Part shown: positions 49,354 through 59,615 of the stretch, piece by piece
Position numbering within the stretch: the stretch's first letter is position 1
How the letters are laid out: every line of letters begins with the position of its first letter
NCBI GenBank assembly: GCA_013399305.1
Contig: VXAI01000337.1
Location: 529,110 to 593,109 of the forward strand
DNA length: 64,000 nt
Direction: 5' to 3'
From: Rostratula benghalensis
Taxonomy: Eukaryota; Chordata; Aves; Charadriiformes; Rostratulidae
Position numbers and translations under genes: made by a program
The notes under the pieces: model-generated
The model's database searches: none
The model's input: the letters and a program-made list of their open reading frames with translations, nothing else
What the model was told of the DNA's origin: nothing

Positions 49354-50803
49354 CGGTAAAAGCTTATTTTCCTTGGAGAGAGGCTATATTTGATACTATT
49401 TTATTTTTCTTTCAACATTCCTGAGCCTGGGAGAATGGTGGAAGGCATTAAAAATGATCAGCAGTTCAGAACTCTAAATTGATGATACTTCTGTTCTGGT
49501 TTAACCTCCTTGCAGATGTGTGGTGCCAATAGACTGATAGGGTTCACAAAACGTAGCTTAATCAAAATGTATCAGCGGATACAAAAGAAAAGAGCTCAAT
49601 GAAGTCTTTATTTCTGCCTTTTGTGGAATGAGATTGCTGTTCACTGCAAGTAGTAATCTCTCTGATAAACATGTTTTTCTGCTCTGTGGCTCTACAGCTC
49701 ATAAAAAGCATACTTTGACAGTGCCGTACTCTTTTAATATATATTTCTTGGACGTGGTAAACACTGTCCATTGCTTGGAGCAAGCAAAAATGTTCCACAA
49801 ACCAAAAAACGTTAGAATCAATACATGTTTTTCATTGAGCATAACAGAGCGTACCACTGGCCTGAATGAAGAGAGCTTGGCAGGAGAACAGAGCTGGAAA
49901 GAGTTGTCAAGATGTAAAAATATAATGAAGGAGCTACAGGGCTTTTCCCCTACAAAATAACTGCTCTGAGTCCGTAAGTACCTTCAACTATAACAAACAG
50001 CTTAAAATTAAAATCCTGTGTGAAAGCCTGCGTGAAAGCAGGACAGCCGTGACCTCTTTGTGCTCTCCTGGGGAAATTCAGCAGAACATTGCTGTATTCA
50101 GCAATGTGCAAAAAAAAAAAAAAGTAAAACTTCACTCACAGTGGCTCTCGGCTCCCCTAATTGCCAGGTGAATGAGGAGTTGGGAGTTCTAGACTGGTGT
50201 CTGCTTAGAGTCTACCAGAATGTGGTGGTTTCATGTTCCCCCCCCTTCCCTTTTCTAATTAAAATTGGGGGGAAAAAAAAAAAGTGGGGTGATGGTGCTT
50301 GTTTAAATACTTGAGCTCCGTGCTAACGAGCTGTCCTTTCTGTGTGGAGCTGCATTTCCCTGCTGAGGTCAGTGGTCTGAAGTCCTTGGCAATGGCTGTG
50401 AGTAACTGCCACTGGTTAAAGTGACACCAAAAAAAGGGAGACACCGATGCAGGAGCACTGCTGTCTCTGCTTTGTTGTTTTCTTTTTTTTTCTTTTTTTT
50501 TTTCTGCCTGCTCTGGTTTGAGCTGTGTAATAAAAACAAGCTTGACAAATGTTGTGAGACTGCAGACTATGTAAGAGAGTCCTAGATAAGCGTGCTTCGA
50601 TCCCAGCAGAGTGCATCTCATCTCAAGAAACCCCGTGTCCAAGTGCTTTGCAGTTCTCTACACACTATTTGAAAAGAACAGCATCTTCAGTAGGATATAT
50701 CCATGCTGTGCATCTATTTGTTCCCAGCATTTTCCATCTGTTGACTGTCTCTTACCCTGGTGTGAGTGAAGTAATTGAAGTAGTTATGTGTACTCAGTAT
50801 ACC

Positions 50804-50806
<3 letters not shown>

Positions 50807-50833
<27 letters not shown>
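50807..50833. repeat. Poly-T tract (27 T) followed by an AT repeat
   Basis: Twenty-seven T lead into AAATATATATATG. It lies about 80 bases left of an antisense CR1 fragment, but CR1 elements do not end in poly-A, so the two are probably unrelated. Confidence 0.9.
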
Positions 50834-50837
<4 letters not shown>

Positions 50838-50916
50838 ATATATGTACTGGTGAAATTGTTCAGCTGCTAAACTCTTCCTGCCACGTAACAGGGAGCAGGT
50901 CCCCTGCTTGGACAAA

Positions 50917-51240
50917 ATCATAGAAACTTGGAATGGACCTTAAAGATCATCCAATCCCACTCCCCTGCCCTGGGCAGGGACACCTCCCACCACACCAGGT
51001 TGCTCAAAGCCCCATCCAGCCTGGCCTTGCACCCCTCCAGGGGTGGAACATCCACAGCTTCTCTGGACAACCTGGGCTAGGGTCTCACCACCCTCACAGC
51101 AAAGAATTTCTTCCTGAGATCTCGTTTAAATCTCCCCTCTTTCAATTTAAAACTGTTACCCTTCGTCCTACAGCTCCCCTACCTGATCAGGAGTCCCTCC
51201 CCATCTCTCCTGTAGCCCCTTTAGGGACTGAAAGGATGCT
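50917..51240 (-). repeat. CR1 LINE 3' fragment, antisense
   Basis: On the + strand it begins ATCATAGAAACTTGGAATGG and continues through GGGCAGGGACACCTCCCACC, CAGGTTGCTCAAAGCC, CAGCCTGGCCTTGCACCC, TTCTCTGGACAACCTGGGC, CTCACCACCCTCACAGCAAA and CTCTTTCAATTTAAAACTG to CCCTTTAGGGACTGAAAGG. About 325 bases are kept. A 213-codon open frame on the + strand that runs through it is not a gene. Confidence 0.95.
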
Positions 51241-54200
51241 GCTGTTCCTCACATCATGCCTGCTGCTGGAGACCTGTACATTCACACAATGTGTAGGTGA
51301 CCAAAGCCCCATTAGTGAGGTCACATACTACAGTGGCTCTGCCTCTGCTTGCCAGGGACAGCTCATTTTCCAGTCCTGTGTTGGAGAGAGGGCTTTGGCA
51401 CAAAGTACGCCCCAAGACAGTGGGGCACAGGGGCACAGTCTCTTCACCCCTGGTTTGTGTCTGTGGCTTCCAGAGACAAAGGCTGGGATGACAGAGTGGT
51501 GGAGGTGTTGTGGGTGCCTAGCAGTGGTTCTTCAGAGGTCCCCTCAGCTGCTGGAGGCTTTTGTCTGGACTTGAATGCATTTGTAAAATTGATGGTGACA
51601 TTTTTCTTCTTCCCATCCTTCCTTCCATCTCCCTGCAAAACAGAAGTGCCCTAGTAGAGCAGCGAGACAGGGAGGCTGAAGAGCAGCACCAACACGCCAA
51701 CTAAGCATTTTTGTCTCTGCTTCCCCTTCTGCATTTTCCTAACTCACTGGATGTGAAGACCCTACTTGGACTGAAGTGGCTGTATTTGTTTGTCCTGCAT
51801 TTTTTAAAGCTGCAGAGGAATATATATTTTTTTAAGCCTAAACTCCTACAGTTACAACTGCTTTGCACTTGCACATGCCACTGAGCTTTCCCCTCAGCTT
51901 TTGGGTCAAAAGGCCCCAAAACTCTTGCCATAGCTGCTAAATGCCACCTGCTTTCATTTGAAGTCATGCAAAACATCAGGGTTCACTCATTTCAGTCAAA
52001 ATCAAATCTGGGCTTATTCAGAAAGGGCTTGACCTGGCATTCATTGAAGCCATTAAACTTTTTTTTGTGGTGGGAAGTCTACATTGCTTCCCTTCTCATT
52101 GAGGTTGATTGCCATCTGGTAATGCTAACTAGAAGATAGGTTTTACTTTTTCTTCACAGCAGGATCCACACCATCACAGTGGTCTTTGGGATCTCTGTAA
52201 ATGTAAGTTACACCTGCGTTTGAGAAATGTCAGCAGCTAACTGTGCTGTAGTTTTTAAAATTTTTATTACAAGTGACTTCAGACTACCAGTTCCTTTATA
52301 CCAAATGTTGTATGGAGATGCACGCTTGATGGCACATAGGAGAGCTGGCACAGGAGGGGTGCAGAGCACTAACTCCTCAGCATCCCTACAGATGTCCAGA
52401 GAGAAGCCAAAAAACCAGTAGAACTGGAAAGCCTTTGAGATGGATTATTTCAGAGGCACATGGAGGATGGATCTGGGGATTTGGGAGGCTCTGATGTGGC
52501 ATGAATCTGTTTCCAAGCAAGACAGGAAACAAGGCATAGGAGAAACTTTGATGTGACAGCCCACAACTGCTTGGAAAACTGAGTTAAGTGGCAGTCGGGA
52601 AGAATCTGCTTCATTTTTCTCTTATTTTGTTCTGATGACTTGAATAATGGAATAGAGAGTGTATTTGTTGAACTTGCAGGGTGCTCTGAGCTGGGAGGAG
52701 CTACAGAGAACCAGCTATGGAGTTACAAATAATCTTGATAAGTCAGAAAAAATAGTCTCTAGAAAAGGGGTGCAAGTTCAATAAAAGCAGTATAAAATAC
52801 TGCACTAGAGCAGATCAGCTGGATGATACAGGATGCAGCATGGCAGGCAGACAGTAGTTCTGGAAAAGGCTTGTTGTAGGTGGCAGCATTGTAGGAAGGG
52901 AGGACAGTGTCATGCAGGGGGGCATAAGAGCAGCAGCAGCATCTGCAGGATGTGTGAAACAAATCTTTGTACCTACACAGCAGTGGTAAGGGGTTGGCTG
53001 GAGCTCAGTGTCCCCTGCATGCAGGCACCTGGTGAGGGATGCAGGCTGGCTGCTGGGGGAAAGTTGGAGAACCTGCTCATCAGTCTGAAAGAGCATGGTT
53101 TACATGGTCTGGAGCAGGGAGGTTTGAGGAAGGGGGAGATATGTGACTGCAGCCTTTAAGTACGAGCCCTTCCTCAAAGAGGGAGGGAATAATTCCTCTT
53201 CTGGCCCTCTAGGTTATGCCAAGGTTTAGACTTCAGTTGCAGGAGGAGCAGAACTGTAGTTGATAATGGGGAAGAGCTTTATAGCTGCAAGGGGAGTTGA
53301 TGCATTGGGAGTCCCTGATCTGGGAAATAAATATACAAGTGATGGGTACAAAGGAAAATAGGTGTAGTTGATCTGTGTTTGTCTAGGGATGGTGTGTCCT
53401 TTCTCTGTGTCCTTCTAAGCCAGCTTCTTAGGATCCTCGTAGGTGGGTTAACAGCCTTCCCCGAGAAGTTTGGGACAAACGTGAGAACTTCCACGTTTGA
53501 GGAGTGCTTTGTATGTAAGTTTTACTTTAAAACCTCTGTAAAGTGAGCTGCTCCAACACGTCAAGGAGAAGAGCTTTGCTGTTAGGCAGAAGTTACCGGA
53601 TGTACTGTGCCAGTGTCGACGTTCCAGGGAGGTTGCAAGGTTGTACCTCCCACTGACTCAGCTGGCAGCATAACTTTTCACATTTCATTAGCCTGTAGAA
53701 AGGAATTGCAGATAAGGTATGAGCAGAGCTAGTCTTTGAACTGCAGCTAGTGACAGCTTGGCTGCACAAACACCTATCCGTGAGCTAAAGCACTCTCCAA
53801 TGATCAGGCTGACTTGTCTGCTTTGGCTTCCTTTGTTTTCTAGTTGAAAACATGCTATTTCCATGCTATTTGATCCTGTTTGCTGAGCAGAAAGTGTTTG
53901 CTCCACCGGTGAGGTGGCCAGCTGTCTCCCTCCCTCCAGCAGGGCTCTCTACCCAGGCGGTAGGAGAATGTGATGGATGCAGCAGAGGTGGCCGGAGGAG
54001 CCACGCGATGCAGCCTCCACACTGCTCAGTGAGCCCTGAAACAAAGTGTTCAAAGGACAAACCATGGCAAGCACGGAGCACTTGAGTTGGGGCAGTGGAT
54101 GGACAGTCTTCCCAGCACCTTGGCAGTTTGCTCTCCTGGGAGGGAAACTTTGAAGCTTCAAGTCCTTGCAGGGTGGGCAAAAGACTCGGAGCTTGGGCTT

Positions 54201-57071
54201 TCCTGGCTATTAAGTCTGCCTCCCAGTACCTCTCTTTCTTAGGGAACAGATAGCAGTAGGGATAGACCTGGAGCAGCCTGTGCTGCTTGATACACGCTCG
54301 TGGCTGTGCTGTGTGGACACAAGGATGAAGCCCAGAGCTCCCCACTTTCTGCCTCTCGCTGCTGCATTGACCGACCGTTCATGCTCTGTGGGCAGTTCTG
54401 CAGCGTGGTTGCTGCTCCCCGGACACAGAAGCTGAGGTTGTAAATGTAGGTGTGAAAGACAGGCAAAGTTCTGGCAGGGGTGAGGATCCCTGGCCAGGAG
54501 AAGCAGCCCTCTGTGTGCGTGTGCTGAGTGGGATGGGAAGCAGAGAGTGTTTCATGCCTGGGTGCTGGAGAGACAAGCACTGAGTAAGCAGGGCTAGTGC
54601 ATCTCTGAATGTGCCTCCCTGCTGAGTTCCTCTTGGGGGGGAGTGGAAATCTGCTGTTTCATGCAGGGAAAAGTTATGTAGACAAGCTGTGTTTTGGTGC
54701 CTGGTTTTGTGCAAAACATGGAAATCCTTTCCTGCCTGGTCTCTTTTCATTCTTTTTGCTGTCAGTCATTGCACGTGTCATCAGCATCTGTGGGGAAAGA
54801 CAGCACAGTCAGGGCATAAGCCTACTGCAGCCTCCAGTGTGTGAAAAACAACATTAGCTTAAAGGTTTTTCACATGAGAACTGCTGGTGATTGACAGGAC
54901 ATAACAGTGCAGCCATTAAAACCAGAAACAGTTCTGCTTTGGAGCCCCCTCACTGGCATCCAGGATTAAAGAGACTGTAAAATCACTGGTGCAAACGTGA
55001 GCAAGCCTTGGGTTTGTGCTGGGAGCCTTGTTTCTGCAGCACAGGTCACTCACTTCATCAGCCAGCAAAAAGAGGATTTGTGCAACCTGCTTTAGGGCTA
55101 GGGTGCAGAGGATGAGGTGCAGCCCAGCAGGCTCCAAACAGCCAGGTGTAATGCAGGTTTGAGGGGTGTTTTTTTTATGGGGTGTAAGTGTGCTGCCATC
55201 AGTGCCACGCTCAGAACAGCTGGCTTGTGGCACTGCAAGCTGCTGTCACGTTAGCTACTGTCAGATGCCAGCCATTTACAGTGTCTGCCATCACAGCATG
55301 ACTGAAGTTGGCAACACAGAGTCAATCACATGCCAGCAGCCTACTGTAAGGGTGGGGGAGTGTGTGGGAAGAAAGGGAGAGGAGATACTCTTATAAAAAT
55401 CTTCTAATATTTTATTTTTAATATCCCATTGGTTGTTTTTTTTTCCCAGCTTTGGGAAGTGCAGTCCATATGCTTTTCCCTCCTGGCTTGAGTTGGCAAA
55501 GAAGCTGATGAAATATGGCCCTTTGGACTCCTTCCGTTTCGTGGGGAGCCAAAAAATACATCTATACTTAGCCTGTTCCCAAGGCCAGCAGCAGAATCTG
55601 TTGCTGGGTGGTGATTCCTTGGCAGCAGGCTCCTGTGCCACCCAGGACAGGATGGGAATGCACCTTCCCTGGAGTCAATACTGGTGGCTGAATTAACAGA
55701 ACCGGCAACAAACTCCTCCAGTTAAAACAGGATGGCTGCACTGGTCCCAGCAGTGCCAGTCTCTGGGCGCCATGCCCCTTCCCAACACATGCAGGATCTC
55801 CTCTAGGTGCTGGGATGGTGCGTTTCTGGTGTGATGCTCAGCTTGGAGAGTGTCTTGGCCAGGTCTCTGTGCAGGGCACTGGGACTGTGCTGTGCTCTCT
55901 GCTGAGCATTCAGTGTGCTGGAGCCACAGCACGTCACCACCAGGGCAAAACTGCATCTTGTAGCATAAAGATGCTCATCTGAAACTACTGTTGTATTTTC
56001 TCATAATGTATTCCTAGGCTACCCCAGTATCAAATGGAGTTGTCCTTATTTGACCCCAGCCCAGTATCCACACAGCAGAGTTGCTACCAGTTCCCTGATG
56101 TTTTCCCTGCTGTGTTGCAGATGGTACTGAGAAGTGAAGAAGGGCAGTTCCTTTCTCCTTCCATCAGCTTTTCATAGGGCTGAAATTGGCCTTGAAGAGT
56201 GTGTGTGCTGCTGAGAAGTACTAAGAACTGTGGGCAATGTGGTGGAAGTGCAGAAGAAGGGATCACCCCTACCAGTATCAACATTCAGAGGATATTAGAG
56301 GTGCTCATCGCTTCAAAGCGAGGCATCTTGGAAGTGGTTGATGGCTAAACTGGGAACATTTTGTGTCACTCTCAGTCACATCGTTGGTTCCTAAAATTCA
56401 TTGTTGGGGAGATGAAGAACCTCTGGTGTTGGGGCATGCAACCTGACTCAGCTGGGATTTCTCACCCACCCTGGTGAGACGCAGTGCTTGATACGGTTAG
56501 GATCAAAATGATGGTGAGGAGGAGTGAGGCTGAAGCTCTGTGGTTTTGAGTCCAAACACAGTCTTCCTGGAGCACCAGAAGGCTGATGGTCTTTGCTCTG
56601 CAGCAGCATCTGCACAGACCTTGGTTTCTGGCCAAATCCATGTCCTCACTGAAACCAGTGGCACTCTGTGTGGGCACGGGTTTCTGCTCACAGTGCTGTC
56701 TGCAGGACTGAGGCCTTGTACTGTAGAGGGGTGGGGGTTTTTTGGTAATAAAGTAATAAAAATGTTCTGTTTGTTGAACCCCCTGTTGAAATTAAACAAA
56801 CTCTGTTTTGAGAAAAAAAGTAGAATAAAGCTTCACAGCAAGCCTGGGCGTCTGGTATCAATGACATGCAAAATTTCAGTTGGAATAGCAAAGTCCTTTT
56901 CAAGTTGAAGAAGGCCCTGGAACTATTGTTTGCAAAAAAATAGTAGCTCTTCTTTTTTGATCTTCTCCATTCCCACAGTGTAGAAACATCTACATGGATT
57001 TATTCCAGATTTGGTAGAAATTAGTTTTTTCCCAACTCAAAGCATTTGTGCCAGGTTTCAGCCTGCTGCTT

Positions 57072-57455
57072 TCATAGAATCATAAAGGGTTTGGGTTAGA
57101 GGGGACCTTAAAGACCATCCAGTTCCACCCCCTGCCCTGGGCAGGGACACCTCCCACCAGCCCAGGTTGCTCAAAGCCCTGTCCCACCTGGCCTTGAACC
57201 CCTCCAGGGATGGGGCAGCCACAGCTTCTCTGGGCAACCTGGGCCAGGCTCTCACCACCCTCACAGCAAAGAAGTTCTTCCTGAGATCCCACCTAAATCT
57301 CCCCTCTTTCAGTTTAAAACCATTCTGCTGGCCACACTTCTTTTGATGCAGCCCAGTGTGTGAGGGTCTTTCTGGGCTGCCAGTGCACATTGCCAACTCA
57401 TGTTGAGCTTCTCATCCACCAACACCCCCAAGTACCCTTTGCAGAGTCTGCTTCT
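57072..57455 (-). repeat. CR1 LINE 3' fragment, antisense, with an internal deletion
   Basis: The copy starts TCATAGAATCATAAAGGGTT and follows the antisense CR1 order to TTCAGTTTAAAACCATTCTG at about 57326. It then jumps to GCTGGCCACACTTCTTTTGA and the CAGCCCAGTGTGTGAGG block. Compared with the copy at 59801-60450, about 300 bases are missing at that point. The sequence continues to the ACCAACACCCCCAAGTACCC region and fades near 57455. Confidence 0.93.
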
Positions 57456-59427
57456 GGGCTTGCACCCACCTGAGCAGCCTCAGAGAAGCTGTGGCTGTGG
57501 GACAGTGCAGATACACTCCAAAGCTGAATGCTGGGCTCTTCTTGGGTCCCAGGTGATGGGAAGGGCTGTGGAGACTCCTCGTCCTGTGCAGCTGGAATGA
57601 TGCCTTGAGAAGGATGATCCTAACCTGCCTGGTGCTCAGGAGTCTTCTCCTTCCAGATTAATGCATGTACCTTGTAGCAACACTGGGTACTCTGAGCACC
57701 AGCCAGTGGTGTGGTACTGCTTTACCCTCACTTCACACAGATGTAAGAAAGTGTCTTATGATAAAGATTCGTGTCCTCGGGGACAGTCAGCAGTTGAGTC
57801 ACTGCTGGGGGTCTAGGGCTGTTGGATTGCTGAGAAGCCAAACCAAGAACATTTAAAAGTCTCTTTTGAGTTGGGCTGTTGGAAGCCACTGGATGCTTCT
57901 AGCAGCAGGGCAGAGAGTTTCACTCTGCAAAGGCAGGCTGCTGAAGCTTGAGAGTGTTGTTTTCCCTTCCTAGCAGGTGTAGCCCCTCATTTCTTGCATT
58001 TTAATTATTTGCCTCTAAATTACAGCAGGGAACCAGGAGTTTTGTTTAACTCTCTGATCTCCTTGGAGCAGATAAGTGAGAAGCTTGTTTCTCACGATGC
58101 TCCATCGTACAGCCCCTTCCTTGCTGCAGATGGGCTCTGCAGCTCTTTTCCCCATGAAGCTGTTATCCCCACCAGGAAAAGCACATACAAAGCTTGCAGA
58201 GCTTCAGCTGCCCTCCAGTGACCTGCCCCTCTCTTGGCATGCAGAGGAGCCTGGATGGGGGGTTCAAAAGGGTCACAGGCTTTGGGCAGTGGTACCCAGA
58301 CTGTCCAGTGAGTTTGTAGAGGCAGAGATGGGTCTCAAAAATCCTCAGGGGAGCATCACACCTGCAGGCAGGGTCCCATCCAGGGGGGGCTCCCACCAAT
58401 CTGTGCCCTGGGTGCGTTGGTGTGTAACAAGGGGACCCCTGTAGAGCTGGTGATGGAGTGACAGCTCTGCTGCTTGTGATCCTGCCGACAGGAGCAGCTA
58501 TGTGGGGTCACCTGGTGTGCCCCTTTGCTGAAAGGAAGCTTAATTATATTGAGAGTGAGAACTCCATGTCTGGCCCTTGATGAAAGTGCCAGGGCCGGGC
58601 TGGGTGATGGATAGTCCTGCTCCTTTGCTGGCTTCAGAGATGATTATTAGTTATCAGTCATGCAGTAGCCCTGCGGTCCCCAGGCCTGGCCTTGTTTTGT
58701 TAGGCTCTGAACAACTGCAGAAGAATTACTTCCTCAAAAGAATTCACCATGAAGTAGTTATAAAGTTGCGTAAAATATTTCTTAGATTCTATATGTCTCT
58801 TTTTCATGAGAAGGGGAATGCACGAAGAGGGCAAAATCCCTATTTTTCAGGATCTTAATCGCAAAAACTTGTTACTAGTTTGTACTGTCACTGGAGTATT
58901 GGTGTTTATCTCCATCTACTTGCAAACACTGTTAGAGCAAGGCACAGTTTGTAGATTTATTTTCTTTTTTAAGTGATGGTCTCAGTTGATTTGAGGTCAT
59001 TTGTAACATTAGTGATCTTTTGCTTTTTAGGAGCCACTGGATTCCCTTCCCACTGACCTTGTGTTTATTTGGGGAGGGGGGGGGTGGAAGTAGCCAGCTG
59101 TGCAACGTTGGGTTTTGGTGGGATTTTTGTGTGTTGGGTTTTGTTGTTTTTTTTTTACAACAACGTCAGGAAGCTTAACTTCGATTTAGTTTGATAGTAT
59201 CTGGTTAGTGTTACTGCAGGAGAAGTCAACGTTGCTCTTCTCTCCACCTGCACCCGACTATTGCACTGCTACAGAAGAATCACCAAAAAATGCACAGTAA
59301 CCACCAAGCTGCCCCTGCCTCCGTGGTTGTGTTGTTACAGTAACCCAAACAACCCTTCATTACACCTTCCTGCCTGCCTTGAGTGTTACATTCGCTGAAA
59401 TACTCTTTCCTTATATTTTTTGGTTGG

Positions 59428-59450
59428 TTTTTTTTTTTTTTTTTTTTTAG
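59428..59450 (+). promoter_or_regulatory. MBNL3: 3' splice site of the second MBNL3 coding exon
   Basis: Twenty-one uninterrupted T (59428-59448) are followed directly by AG and then the GGC codon for G59. The tract is a very strong polypyrimidine stretch with no purine, and no competing AG lies within it. The base before AG is T rather than the usual C, which is acceptable. Confidence 0.9.
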
Positions 59451-59615
59451 GGCCGGTGTACCCGAGAGAACTGCAAATATCTCCACCCTCCCCCACACTT
59501 AAAAACACAGCTGGAAATAAATGGACGCAACAACCTGATCCAGCAGAAGACAGCCGCAGCCATGTTCGCTCAGCAGATGCAGTTCATGCTCCCGGGCACG
59601 CAGCTACAGCCCATT
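59451..59615 (+). CDS. MBNL3: MBNL3 second coding exon (residues 59-113)
   Basis: The exon reads [20 protein letters not shown], then [12 protein letters not shown], then [21 protein letters not shown]. With C53 from the previous exon it completes finger 2: C53-X7-C61-X4-C66-X3-H70. The basic and amphipathic stretch after the finger is shared by all muscleblind-like proteins. T62 (CTREN, where MBNL1 and MBNL2 have CSREN) and F in AMFAQQ point to MBNL3. The tail [10 protein letters not shown] is closer to the MBNL1/2 style than to human MBNL3 as I remember it, which suggests the bird protein keeps an ancestral linker. The donor is ATT|GTAAGT after I113, phase 0. The exon is 165 nt, so skipping it would keep the frame but destroy finger 2. 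The rest of the protein, about two thirds of the usual 340-370 residues, lies outside the window. Confidence 0.93.

Larger units (their letters stand above)
32760..59450 (+). other. MBNL3: MBNL3 intron between the first two coding exons
   Basis: A 26.7-kb GT-AG intron, donor GTGAGG at 32760 and acceptor T21-AG at 59428-59450, splits zinc finger 2 between K58 and G59. I found no exon inside it that keeps the frame or resembles a known muscleblind exon. It carries CR1 fragments at 47256-47485, 50917-51240 and 57072-57455, simple repeats, a 20-bp tandem duplication at 36103-36142 and an unresolved coding-like patch at 38430-39720. The rest shows nothing I can name, although AT-rich patches such as 33660-33800, 36440-37320, 41160-41470 and 49400-49960 could hide regulatory elements. 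Confidence 0.85.

Noticed and set aside
50933..51574. 213-codon + strand open frame
   Set aside because: Its first half is antisense CR1 repeat and the second half shows no recognised domain. Open frames on the antisense strand of CR1 are common.
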